From: Lacipirellulaceae bacterium
Lineage (GTDB): Bacteria; Planctomycetota; Planctomycetia; Pirellulales; Lacipirellulaceae
Assembly (NCBI GenBank): GCA_040218535.1
Contig: JAVJRG010000008.1
Span: 230,320 to 294,319 of the forward strand
DNA length: 64,000 nucleotides
Reading direction: 5' to 3'
Shown here piece by piece: positions 22,859-31,354 of this stretch (within the stretch, counting starts at the first letter, position 1; the number at the start of each line of letters is the position of its first letter). A program made the position numbers and the translations under genes. Under the pieces are notes generated by a model that did not search any database, was not told the DNA's origin, and saw only the letters and a list, made by a program, of their open reading frames with translations.

Positions 22859-23752
22859 TTTGGCTTGAATCTTCTTAGAGTTTGGCCATTGTACCAAAGC
22901 CACCATCGCGAGCGTTCCCACCACACCGACAATTTCTGCCGTGGTGAGTTTCTCTTGGTCGATGCCGCCCCAGACCAGAGCCATCATCGGCACAACGTAA
23001 GTGACCATGCCTGCGAAGAGAGGCCCTTCTTTCTTCACCAGATGCACGAACATCAGCACCGCCACGCCCGTGCCTAGCATGCTCAAGATCGCCATCGATC
23101 CCCAAGCCAACGCAACTTGCTTGGGTTCTTCGGGGCCGCTGAGCCCGAGTTGCTGTAGTAGTCCGGGAGCAAGCTGCACCACAACAAGAACGACTGCTGC
23201 CATGATTAACATCGCAAGCGTCAACGGTGCCGCGGGCAGGTGGTCGAGCTTCCATTTGATGTAGGTATTGCCCACTGCGTACGTCAACGGCACCGAGAGT
23301 GCCATGATCAACAACGGCGTCGAAATCCCCCGCTGCTGTCCGTCAGCGACAATCAGTCCCATGAACGCCAGCCCTCCAAGCACGCCAACCAATTGCCGCA
23401 TTGACGGATGCGTGCCAAGCATCGGTACCGAAACGAGAATCGTCGCGATCGGTACCAAGGTAACCATCAAGCCAAAGTAAGCATGCTCACCCGCTTGGGC
23501 CATCACGTAAGGTTGAAGTGTGAATGGCAACGCATTGGCCAAGATGGCCACGACGCCTAGATGAAACCAATCCCACCGCGTCAGTGATACCCACTGTTTC
23601 TTTAGGACGCAGTAAAGCCCAACAACAAGTGAGCCACCAACGAGCCGCCCTAACCCCACACCGATTGGCCCAATCGCCAACAGAGCGCGGTCCATCAGGA
23701 TAAAGCTAGCGCCCCATACAAGGCAGATGAAGAGAAAGAAGAAGTAGGACAC
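22790..23752 (-). CDS. EamA/DMT-family transporter
   Basis: A 320-aa integral membrane protein starting at GTG with ten predicted hydrophobic helices in two homologous halves, the EamA (DUF6) plan. Family members export or import metabolites such as amino acids; the substrate is unknown. The N-terminal FLFICLVWGASFILMDRAL is typical of the first helix. The last ~20 residues (from about DIPTSRDTDF) are encoded by the dispersed repeat at 22711-22858, so the native C-terminus was probably shorter or different. Confidence 0.85.
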   Translation of the reverse strand: MSYFFFLFICLVWGASFILMDRALLAIGPIGVGLGRLVGGSLVVGLYCVLKKQWVSLTRWDWFHLGVVAILANALPFTLQPYVMAQAGEHAYFGLMVTLVPIATILVSVPMLGTHPSMRQLVGVLGGLAFMGLIVADGQQRGISTPLLIMALSVPLTYAVGNTYIKWKLDHLPAAPLTLAMLIMAAVVLVVVQLAPGLLQQLGLSGPEEPKQVALAWGSMAILSMLGTGVAVLMFVHLVKKEGPLFAGMVTYVVPMMALVWGGIDQEKLTTAEIVGVVGTLAMVALVQWPNSKKIQAKVLDIPTSRDTDFTDKLEKQTPV

Positions 23753-24014
23753 GTGGCGAATGGATGGCAGGCAAGAAGGGTGGGAAAAATCCAGTGCGGG
23801 ACGGAAACCATAGGTAGGACAACTATCCTACCGTGAAGTTCACAGAGCCTTACACCCTAATTCTCTTGGGTAGGCTCCGAAACCCGATCGTCGGCGTCTC
23901 TTGACTAACTCATGTGGCCCGCGGCACAGGAGCTCCACCTGGACAGTGCGAGCTATCACAGTTCATACTGGCGGTTTATCACCATATTATCTTATCTCCC
24001 AGCGAGCTCTTACT

Positions 24015-25214
24015 ATGTCCACAACCGCAATCGATGTCGAAGTTCTCAAGAGTGAAGTTCGCGCAGCGTTGATTAACCAAAAATCATTTGCTTGCCCCAT
24101 TGCGATGCGGGTCGCTTGGCATTCGGCGGGCACCTACGATCACACCGATGGCACCGGTGGCACGCAGGGAGCCACGATGCGGTTTGAGCCGCAAAGCGAA
24201 GATGAAGCCAATGCCGGGTTGCACATCGTCCGTGACATGCTGCATTTGGTGAAGAAGAAATACCCCCAGGTTTCGATGGCCGATCTGTGGGCGTTCGCCG
24301 GGTGTGCGGCCATCGAATTCATGGGCGGGCCGATGCCTCCCTTCAAGTTTGGCCGCAGCGACGATGATGACAATAAGAACTGCCCCCCGAACGGTCGCCT
24401 GCCTGACGCTTCACAAGGTGCGGACCATCTGCGTGAAGTCTTTGGACGGATGGGCTTCAACGATCAAGAGGTTGTCGCTCTCTCGGGCGGTCACACAGTG
24501 GGGCGTTGCCATGAAGTCCGCAGCGGCTACGACGGCGCTTGGACTCAGAATCCTTTAAACTTCGACAACGAGTACTTCCGCAACCTGCTCGAGATTGAGT
24601 GGAAACCCAAGGATTGGGACGGCAAGTTCCAATACACTGACCCCACCGACACACTCGTGATGTTGCCCACTGACATCGCACTGATTGAAGACCCTGAGTT
24701 CCGCAAGCATGTCGAACGATACGCCGCCGACGAGCAGCTTTTCTTCAACGAGTTCTCCACCGCCTACGGCAAATTGATGATGCTCGGTTGTCCCGAAGAA
24801 TGCGATCCCTTCCAAGAGGCCGCCGAATCGTCTGAAGGGGATAAGGTCAGCGACAAATTCCGCGACTACGCCATGCACGGCAGCCTCGGCCTGATGAAAC
24901 GGCTCGCCCCTGATGCCGACGTACACCAAGCGGAAGAAAGCTCAGGCCGTACCGCTTTGCATAAAGCAGCATTCTGGGGCCACATCGAAGCGGTTCGCTA
25001 TCTCGTGGACGAACTGAAGCTGGATGTCGACGCCCAAGACCAACTAGGCGACACACCGCTGCACGATGCGGCACGGTTCGGTCACCTTGAAGTCACAAAG
25101 ATTCTGCTTGCCGCCGGACCGACGCTAGAGCTACAAAACGCAGCCGGTCTAACGGCACTCAATCTGGCTGTTGAGTATGAGAAGGACGAGGTTGCCGAGG
25201 CGATTCGCGGATAA
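24015..25214 (+). CDS. Ascorbate-peroxidase-like haem peroxidase fused to ankyrin repeats
   Basis: A 399-aa protein from the ATG at 24015 (a longer frame begins at 23901 but has no homology). Residues ~1-260 are a class I haem peroxidase: the distal site R32, W35 and H36 in MRVAWHSAGTY, proximal H160 in LSGGHTVGRCH, and the conserved LPTDIALIEDPEFRKHVE. Residues ~290-390 hold about three ankyrin repeats (GRTALHKAAFWGHIEAVRYL, GDTPLHDAARFGHLEVTKIL, GLTALNLAVEYEKDEV). Class I peroxidases reduce H2O2; bacterial APX-like examples are less common than KatG. No signal peptide is seen, so it is probably cytoplasmic. The ankyrins may tether it to a partner. Confidence 0.88.
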   Translation: MSTTAIDVEVLKSEVRAALINQKSFACPIAMRVAWHSAGTYDHTDGTGGTQGATMRFEPQSEDEANAGLHIVRDMLHLVKKKYPQVSMADLWAFAGCAAIEFMGGPMPPFKFGRSDDDDNKNCPPNGRLPDASQGADHLREVFGRMGFNDQEVVALSGGHTVGRCHEVRSGYDGAWTQNPLNFDNEYFRNLLEIEWKPKDWDGKFQYTDPTDTLVMLPTDIALIEDPEFRKHVERYAADEQLFFNEFSTAYGKLMMLGCPEECDPFQEAAESSEGDKVSDKFRDYAMHGSLGLMKRLAPDADVHQAEESSGRTALHKAAFWGHIEAVRYLVDELKLDVDAQDQLGDTPLHDAARFGHLEVTKILLAAGPTLELQNAAGLTALNLAVEYEKDEVAEAIRG

Positions 25215-25227
25215 TCTTAGCTTACAG

Positions 25228-26544
25228 CTACCGCACGCGGCACGTGAACTGAATCACGCCACCTTCGCCGGGTTCGAGTGGCTCGACGATTTCCCAGCGC
25301 ACCACCAGCGAGCCTTGTTCGTTGGGGCTGGTCTTGAAGTCGGCGTCGACGGTCGATTTCTGGCTCCCCTCCACGTACTCTAAGCGAGTCGTCAGGTTAT
25401 CCACAATCGTCACGTTACCCATCACACGGTCGCCGATGTTGTCGAACCGCAGGGTGAACTCAACTTCGTCACCCGGCATCGCATGGTCGGTCGAAGCGAG
25501 CTTGATAAGCCGCAAACGTGGGCTATTCGGTTCGTCGAGTTGATAGATGACCCCCGGCTGGCGGATGCCGACTTCGGCATGGGCAACGACGCTGCCAATG
25601 GCGACCTGTGCCGCCTGATTGCCGGTCCAAGTAATGGCAGCCAGCGAGTGCTTCCCGATGGCAGGCAACTGAGCTTGGCTCACCTCGCCCGTTGAAACGA
25701 CTTGGATATCAGCGTACGGTAGCAAACGCCCAAGAACTTGGCCGACGCGACGTACTCGCTCGGTCGCACGGGCTCGATCACGCTCTTTCAGCAAACTTGG
25801 CGGCTCGTTCAGACGATCGATTGTTGGTTCTGTCTGGTTGAGCGAAATAAGCGCTCCCTGGTTCTCCGCAGCCAGTAGTGGCGGCAGATCGCGGATCGCA
25901 CCCGCTGGTGCATCAACACGAGCCGCTTCTCGGAGATCGATCACACGACGAATCGCTCCAAATCTTGGTGCGTAGATGCAAACCTGGTTACTCGGAGTCA
26001 CGACGGTGCGACCGTCGACCGTATCGTAGTGGGCGATCGTATCCTCTTGCTCCAGCCCCAAGATTTTCCAGTCGGCTTGCACACCTACGGGATTGCCTTG
26101 GTCGCCGCCGTCGCAAAGGTACTCATCATGCGGGCCGAGGGCTCCATCGTCCGTCCGGCAACCTTGGCAACCGTAACTCTGACTCTTGCGGCAGCAAGCA
26201 CACCCGGTGTCGACAGGGCAGTCAGCAATCGGTGCGGACGCAGAAGCAAGTTGCGCCGGCGTGAGCGAAGTGGGAAGTCGTCTAGGAGGAGTGAACCCCT
26301 GGCTTGCGCCAGGGGCTAGTTTCGTGTTGGCACTTGTGCTAATTGTTGGCGCTTTCTCATCTCTCTGCGTTTCCTCAACCCCTAGCCCCCAGCGCAAGCT
26401 GGGGGTTGAATCTTCAGCCAACGCCTCACCCAAATCAGGACTTTGCCCGCGAACAGTGAGGCCCTCAGTTTGCAACGCCGATTTGCATGAACACATCATC
26501 AGTGTCGCAATTGCAATGGCCGTGTATCGCAACCAAGTGGGCAT
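25228..26544 (-). CDS. DUF11-domain lipoprotein (planctomycete envelope protein)
   Basis: A 438-aa protein with a short N-terminal hydrophobic segment ending in MMCSCK, a plausible lipobox. A cysteine-rich patch (CPVDTGCACCRK...GCQGC, about 117-137) precedes the EYLCDGGD region common in planctomycete homologues. The C-terminal ~100 residues are a DUF11-type conserved repeat (PGDEVEFTLRFDNIGDRVMGNVTIVDNL and YVEGS), an Ig-like fold of secreted proteins. Two dispersed palindromes lie inside the frame at 26294-26409 and encode PSLRWGLGV and LAPGASQGF. It heads a minus-strand region with two paralogous genes upstream. Confidence 0.78.
   Translation of the reverse strand: MPTWLRYTAIAIATLMMCSCKSALQTEGLTVRGQSPDLGEALAEDSTPSLRWGLGVEETQRDEKAPTISTSANTKLAPGASQGFTPPRRLPTSLTPAQLASASAPIADCPVDTGCACCRKSQSYGCQGCRTDDGALGPHDEYLCDGGDQGNPVGVQADWKILGLEQEDTIAHYDTVDGRTVVTPSNQVCIYAPRFGAIRRVIDLREAARVDAPAGAIRDLPPLLAAENQGALISLNQTEPTIDRLNEPPSLLKERDRARATERVRRVGQVLGRLLPYADIQVVSTGEVSQAQLPAIGKHSLAAITWTGNQAAQVAIGSVVAHAEVGIRQPGVIYQLDEPNSPRLRLIKLASTDHAMPGDEVEFTLRFDNIGDRVMGNVTIVDNLTTRLEYVEGSQKSTVDADFKTSPNEQGSLVVRWEIVEPLEPGEGGVIQFTCRVR
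26294..26409. repeat. Palindromic repeats inside the DUF11 gene
   Basis: AACCCCTGGCTTGCGCCAGG and CCCCCAGCGCAAGCTGGGGG are two related palindromes 55 bases apart, inside the coding frame without disrupting it. Confidence 0.7.
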
Positions 26545-26563
26545 GGTGTTCTCGTCGTTGTTA

Positions 26564-26584
26564 GCCGTCGAGCTTGCTCGACGC
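26564..26584. repeat. Short palindromic repeat, CGAGCTTGCTCG family
   Basis: GCCGTCGAGCTTGCTCGACGC, in the gap between two envelope genes. A second palindrome, GTCGCCGGGACGGCGAC, lies at 26631-26647. Confidence 0.6.
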
Positions 26585-26649
26585 GAACGCTATTACGTGT
26601 GAAGGAGTTTTTCGTTGAAACAAACTTCGCGTCGCCGGGACGGCGACGG

Positions 26650-27480
26650 CTAACGTTGCTCGATTGTATTGATCGGTGCTTGATTCGCGCCGCCGCGTTC
26701 CAAACCACTGTTTTCCAAACCATGGCCCCAAGCGTTGTAAACCAAAGGCTGCGGCGCGTTGTACTCGAACGAAGGATCGTACCCGCCGCTGATCGGCTTT
26801 CGTCCGCCGATTCTTAAAATCGCAATCGGACGCCCCATCGCTTTCGCAGCCAACAGCAAGTCCTCGCCGGGGCGAGCTTCTAACCAACGGGTACCGCGTT
26901 CTGGCTTTTCTTGAATGGGAACCGCCGTGTGAGGGTCCTCAACGTAGATTACCCGAGTGACAAATTTCCCCGTCGCTGCCAATTCCAACTCCTCGGCCGT
27001 CAAATCTACGGGCACGGGGAATTTCAACGCCTTCCCTCTCGGGGGATGTAAACGATCGACGAGTTCGATCGTTGGGAATAGAGCAACCTCTTCGCCCGGC
27101 TGTGCACCTTCCGAGGGTTTCACCCCCGAGACGCGGAAGCGATAAACCGGGCCAATCTGCAGTCCCACTTTTAGGCGTTCAACAAACTCCTGGCTGGAAC
27201 TGCCAACAGCCGGCGAGATTCGCACTCCCTTAGGGGCGCGAATCTCCACCGGCTGGCAGTATCCCTGAACCGCTCCGCCGCGTGCCAATCGTTGGCGGCC
27301 AATCGCTCCCGGAGGCAACGCACTGGAATGCAACCAGTGGCCCGCCGTCGGTTGTGCGGCGACGCAAGGCGACCCGCACAACACAAACAGCAGTGCTGCC
27401 TTTAGCAGTTTGCCATCGATCAGCTTCGATACGCTAAGCAATAGCGAGTCAAAGCAGCGGCACGCACGGAACAAGTTCAT
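26650..27480 (-). CDS. Secreted protein of unknown function, paralogue of the upstream gene
   Basis: A 276-aa protein with an N-terminal hydrophobic region ending near CVAAQ. The region ~90-170 shares a pattern with the upstream gene at 27631-28983: a YRFRV/YRLKL strand, LFPTIELVDR/LYPTVEVAPV, F-P-V-P-V-D-L-T-A-E-E-L-E, and GKFVTRVIYVEDP/GNFVTKVIYLPDP, then ILRIGGR/IVRIGNL. Both therefore belong to one family. I do not know the function; a cell-envelope role is inferred from the signal and neighbours. Confidence 0.7.
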   Translation of the reverse strand: MNLFRACRCFDSLLLSVSKLIDGKLLKAALLFVLCGSPCVAAQPTAGHWLHSSALPPGAIGRQRLARGGAVQGYCQPVEIRAPKGVRISPAVGSSSQEFVERLKVGLQIGPVYRFRVSGVKPSEGAQPGEEVALFPTIELVDRLHPPRGKALKFPVPVDLTAEELELAATGKFVTRVIYVEDPHTAVPIQEKPERGTRWLEARPGEDLLLAAKAMGRPIAILRIGGRKPISGGYDPSFEYNAPQPLVYNAWGHGLENSGLERGGANQAPINTIEQR

Positions 27481-27554
27481 AGGATTAAGGATTTCGACTT
27501 ATTCGATTTGGGGAAACGATCGGTAGATCGAACCGCAAACCTTCTCAACGGTTT

Positions 27555-27629
27555 GGCTGTCAGCTATCGGCTATTAGCTCTCAGCTTTTTTGGTGAAGCC
27601 GATAGCCAACAGCCGACAGCCAATAGCCG
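27555..27629. repeat. Palindromic repeat, AGCTGTCAGC/GGCTATCGGC family
   Basis: GGCTGTCAGCTATCGGCTA is followed by TAGCCAACAGCCGACAGCC; the two halves pair imperfectly. It fills most of the gap between two paralogous envelope genes. Confidence 0.65.
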
Positions 27630-27630
27630 T

Positions 27631-28983
27631 TTATTGACAATCCACTTCGCAGTCTTCAGCCTTGCGTGCTTCACGCTTCGCTTTCAATGCTTGGAAGGCA
27701 CTTGGAATTGCTGGAGCGACGGTACCACCACGCAGGCGAGTTCCCGCACGGTTGTTCTCGTCGATGCGAACGTGGTTCACAGGACGCGGATAGCTCATGC
27801 CAGGACGCTGCTTCACGGTGATCTTCATCTTGTGAACCGGCGGCGGCATCAGCACCTTGGTCTTGTTCTTCATCGTGTGCGAAGTCAGGCCGGCTTGGTG
27901 ACCGAGCGGAATGTGCGGAGGACCAGGCAGTCCGATCGGCGTTCCCACGTGAGGCATTCCGTACTGAGGAACGTTCACGCCGGAGATCATGTGTGGAGGC
28001 ACAGCCATCGGTCCAACTCCCGCGGGGTTCATCCCTTGGGGGCCATTGGGTCCAGGGCTCAATTGGCAACCACCGCCGGGACAACCTTCGGCGTACTGAG
28101 CCGGTTGAATCCCGCCACCCATCATGCCGCGAGCGGCTTGCAGGTCGAGGTTACCGATTCGCACGATCGCCAGGATCGAACCACGACGGTCTGCCTCGTC
28201 GATCGGATCGACACCCGGATCAAGTCGCGTGCTGACCAGCGTCTCGACGCCAGCGAGTGCGAGCTCTTGGAATTCAGGATCCGGTAGGTAGATCACCTTC
28301 GTGACAAAGTTGCCGCTCAACACTTGGTCAAGATCTTCGTCAGTGAACTGAATGGGTATTGGTGCGTGAGCTAGGTATGCATCAGTACGCGGCGTGACGG
28401 GAGCCACTTCCACGGTTGGATACAGTTCAACACCCGGACGCTCAGGCAAGTTCGCCAATTTCAGACGATAAAGTCCGCCCTGGTAAAAATTCTGACGCCC
28501 AGGCATCACCAATGGAGCTGAGTCGAACATGCAGTTCCCACTGATGTCCCAGGAGACTTCGCCCCCTTCGACACCGAGGAATGCCAACTGCGAAGTCGCT
28601 GGAGCACCCATGCCGCCCGCTCCGCCCAAACCGCATTGCGGCCCGCTCATGCATTGAGCCTGTTGAACGTTGCCATCTTGGCTGTAGCTGGCTTGCTGGA
28701 TGCCGCTGGGACCGCCACCAGGACCGCACATCGCGGGTCCACCAGGGCCCATCATCCCAGGTCCACCGCCCATCGCCGCAGCCCGCATCATCGAGCTGCT
28801 AGCAGGCATGCCACCGGCAGGGCCGATCACGCCAGGACCGGGGCCGCCGACACCGGGGCCAGGTTCCATAAGCCGTTGTGAAGGCGGCAGGTTATGGGCG
28901 ACACGCCCGCCTCCACCCATGCAGCCAACGGTCGACGCGAGGGCGACCAGGCAAAGTAATTTCGAGGCCAAGTTGATTCTCAT
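27631..28983 (-). CDS. Gly/Pro/Met-rich lipoprotein, paralogue of the downstream gene
   Basis: A 450-aa protein if translation starts at the ATG at 28983, which has AGGGGGAA five bases before it and gives a clean lipoprotein signal (CLVALASTVGCMGGGG). The longer frame to 29250 is less likely. Residues ~25-125 are very rich in Gly, Pro and Met and include PGPGVGGPGPGV and GGPGMMGPGG, so this part is disordered. The middle shares the family domain with the 26650 gene. The C-terminus has basic segments (VHKMKITVKQRPGMSY). Probably an outer envelope or matrix protein. Confidence 0.72.
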   Translation of the reverse strand: MRINLASKLLCLVALASTVGCMGGGGRVAHNLPPSQRLMEPGPGVGGPGPGVIGPAGGMPASSSMMRAAAMGGGPGMMGPGGPAMCGPGGGPSGIQQASYSQDGNVQQAQCMSGPQCGLGGAGGMGAPATSQLAFLGVEGGEVSWDISGNCMFDSAPLVMPGRQNFYQGGLYRLKLANLPERPGVELYPTVEVAPVTPRTDAYLAHAPIPIQFTDEDLDQVLSGNFVTKVIYLPDPEFQELALAGVETLVSTRLDPGVDPIDEADRRGSILAIVRIGNLDLQAARGMMGGGIQPAQYAEGCPGGGCQLSPGPNGPQGMNPAGVGPMAVPPHMISGVNVPQYGMPHVGTPIGLPGPPHIPLGHQAGLTSHTMKNKTKVLMPPPVHKMKITVKQRPGMSYPRPVNHVRIDENNRAGTRLRGGTVAPAIPSAFQALKAKREARKAEDCEVDCQ

Positions 28984-29280
28984 AACGTTCCCCCTGAACA
29001 TGGTGGCGTCGCGAGTGGCGCTCGGCCTGCTCGCAACGCAGGAACCGCCCGCCGCCGACGCGACTTGCGTTTCCCTGAAAGCGTCTATTGAATTTCGTTT
29101 CTGACTGCTAGCACTTAAGCCCAGTGGCGTGGACTCCGGCAGCAGACTCTCACTAGAATCCGCCCGCACACGACCTCCACGAAGGTGGGGACAACGCGCG
29201 GCTCTTCCGAAAGTATTTGGTCGGTAAGATGCGGCCCGAATCTTTGGCAAAACCGGTAAAACCGGCAGAGGAAGACCATC

Positions 29281-30276
29281 TTGCGCCGTTTGACAACCGC
29301 CATCCTAGGAATCGCGTTCGTCGTTGGCGGGCTCTACGCCTTCCGATTGGCCAACCCGCAGAAGCCGCTCGCGGCTAAGCCGGAAGCGGAAGTCGCCCCT
29401 GTCGTGCAAGAGATTGTCTCATCCGGCGACGGCAACCGCTTCGTCATCCAGACCCTCGAAACCGTCGAAGACACGATGAACCTCGTCGCCAAAGTCCGGC
29501 AGCGGGTGCAAATTGGCGAGAGCGAACTGACCGGTACCGGCGAGTACTGGCAACAAGCCAAAGGAAACCTCCGCCGAACGCGTTGGTCCGTGCAGACGTT
29601 GGTGGCAGAAGGGCAGGGAAGTTACTTGCAGGTCTTCGATGGTCAAACCCTGTGGACTGATCTTCATCTCCCCAGCAAGCATGAAGTCACCAAGCTGAAC
29701 CTGACAGACCTTCGCCGCCAACTCGCCGCCAGCAGCGCCGCAACCACGGGGGGGATCAGCCGTACGATTCAGAACTTGATTCTCACCCACCGCGGCGGAC
29801 TGACCCAGTTGCTCGATGAACTGGTCCAACGCTTCGACTTCGACCAACCACAACCAATGTGGTGGGGCGACCAAAGCGTCTATGCCCTGATCGGCCACTG
29901 GAAACCGGGCCAAGTGGCCAAGCTCTGGCCCGACTTAAAACCAACCGACCCGTGGCCTGAAGCGTTGCCCCATCACGTGCTGCTGATGGTCGGCAAAACC
30001 GATCTGCTTCCCTACCTCATCGAATACCGCAGCGGTTCCGACGCGACGCTCGCGAAAGCCAAGAACGCCTTCGACATGGCCCCGTCGCCACTAACGCGGT
30101 ACGAATTCTTCGACGTGCAAATCGCGCAAACAATCGACCCGCGGTTGAAGCTGTTCGTCTACGAAGACAGTGACGCGAGGGCGGTGGACGTGACCGATCA
30201 GGTGTTCGAACGCTTGGTGCCACCGAAGGCGGAGCCGCAATCTACTGTTGCCACACATCTGCAATCGCAGAGATAA
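29281..30276 (+). CDS. Signal-anchored protein of unknown function
   Basis: A 331-aa protein starting at TTG. The first ~25 residues form a hydrophobic anchor (LTTAILGIAFVVGGLYAF). The body contains a pattern like LolA/LolB-type barrels: VRQRVQIGESELTGTGEYWQQ, SYLQVFDGQTLWTDLHL and a late LPYLIEYRSG segment. This is a weak resemblance and no lipoprotein-carrier claim is made. Diverges from the Gly-rich lipoprotein gene; the gap of ~297 bases probably holds both promoters. Confidence 0.6.
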   Translation: MRRLTTAILGIAFVVGGLYAFRLANPQKPLAAKPEAEVAPVVQEIVSSGDGNRFVIQTLETVEDTMNLVAKVRQRVQIGESELTGTGEYWQQAKGNLRRTRWSVQTLVAEGQGSYLQVFDGQTLWTDLHLPSKHEVTKLNLTDLRRQLAASSAATTGGISRTIQNLILTHRGGLTQLLDELVQRFDFDQPQPMWWGDQSVYALIGHWKPGQVAKLWPDLKPTDPWPEALPHHVLLMVGKTDLLPYLIEYRSGSDATLAKAKNAFDMAPSPLTRYEFFDVQIAQTIDPRLKLFVYEDSDARAVDVTDQVFERLVPPKAEPQSTVATHLQSQR

Positions 30277-30297
30277 CCGGCGCGAGCCAAGACTCTA

Positions 30298-30967
30298 TAC
30301 GGCGAAGCCGTTGCGCCCTACAGCCCAGGGTTGAAGCGGCGCCAGCCGCGACTACCCTGGGAATATGAACGGTTTCATGATGTGATTTAACCCAACGGGT
30401 TTACGCCCATGCCGCAATCGCTCGCCAACGTCGCCATCCATCTGGTCTTCTCAACCAAAGACCGCCAACCCTTCCTGGCCGACGAGCAACTCCGCGATGC
30501 AATGCACCGCCAACTCGGCGGAGCATCCAAAACCCTCTCCTGTTCGCCAATGATCGTTGGAGGCGTTGAGGATCATGTCCATCTGCTCGCGCGACTCGAT
30601 CGCACGATCACAATCGCCGAGTGGGTGAAGGAACTGAAACGTGTGACCTCGCTGTGGATCAAAGAGAACTATCCACAGCAAGCAGGTTTTCAATGGCAAT
30701 CCGGATATGGCGCGTTTTCGGTGAGCCAGTCAGAAACCCCACGAGTGAAGCGATATATCGAGAACCAAGAGGAGCATCACCGGGAGCGCGATTTCAAAAC
30801 GGAGTTTCGTTTGTTGCTCGAGCGCCATGAGGTGCCGTATGATGAACGCTACGTTTGGGACTGACGTAACGCCGTTGGCGTAGGATTGGTGATGGGATTG
30901 TTTCCCAGGGTAGCCCCGGCTGGCGCCGGAACAACCCTGGGCTGAAAGACGCAACGGCTTCGCCGTA
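30298..30967. mobile_element. RAYT transposase with inverted flanking REP-like modules
   Basis: The transposase gene at 30409-30864 lies between two inverted ~66-base modules. TACGGCGAAGCCGTTGCG (30298-30315) is the exact reverse complement of CGCAACGGCTTCGCCGTA (30950-30967), and CAGCCCAGGGTTG (30321) of CAACCCTGGGCTG (30932). A related module without a transposase is at 48707-48760. This is the architecture of REP-associated tyrosine transposase loci. Confidence 0.85.
30409..30864 (+). CDS. REP-associated tyrosine transposase (IS200-like, Y1)
   Basis: A 151-aa IS200/IS605 Y1 family protein. The HUH motif is in EDHVHLLARL and the catalytic Tyr is most likely in RVKRYIENQEEHH. The C-terminal ERHEVPYDERYVWD matches the usual end of this family. 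These enzymes cut and rejoin single-stranded DNA at hairpins and are linked to REP spread. No TnpB or other accessory gene is near. It sits between a LolA-like gene and a small membrane protein gene. Confidence 0.9.
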   Translation: MPQSLANVAIHLVFSTKDRQPFLADEQLRDAMHRQLGGASKTLSCSPMIVGGVEDHVHLLARLDRTITIAEWVKELKRVTSLWIKENYPQQAGFQWQSGYGAFSVSQSETPRVKRYIENQEEHHRERDFKTEFRLLLERHEVPYDERYVWD

Positions 30968-31018
30968 AATGGAATTCCGTTCAGTGTGTTTAGCGCAGGT
31001 TTTTTCGGCGAATCTGAT

Positions 31019-31312
31019 ATGACTGAGCGAGAACCCAGTAACGCAGATAAGTTGATGCATGCGATGGCATCCGCTGGGGTCATCACGGCCCCCTTGTATC
31101 TACTCGCACGCTACGAATCGCCTCTATTACCCCTTTTGGCTTTCGTAGGAATGTGGGGCGGTTGGAGTGGAACTCTAGCTGAAGCATACTGCCTAGTACG
31201 GACTCGCAATAAACGTTTCGTCTTACCACTCTGCATTGGAATCATCGGTAGCCTTTTTTGGGCGTGGGCAGTGTACGACATTAGCGTCTTGCGTTACTCG
31301 CAGCGTGATTAG
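31019..31312 (+). CDS. Small membrane protein of unknown function
   Basis: About 97 aa from the ATG at 31019. Three hydrophobic segments follow a polar N-terminus (ASAGVITAPLYLLA, LLPLLAFVGMWGGWSGTL, FVLPLCIGIIGSLFWAWAVY). The gene is AT-richer than its neighbours and lies just after the RAYT element. No family recognised. Confidence 0.5.
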   Translation: MTEREPSNADKLMHAMASAGVITAPLYLLARYESPLLPLLAFVGMWGGWSGTLAEAYCLVRTRNKRFVLPLCIGIIGSLFWAWAVYDISVLRYSQRD

Positions 31313-31354
31313 TAGTTGCCTCAGCCACTGAAGCTTAAATGCTGCTCACATGTC

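Noticed and set aside
30409-30864. A full IS200/IS605 insertion sequence
   Set aside because: No TnpB and no typical IS605 left/right ends; the mirrored modules fit a RAYT locus better.
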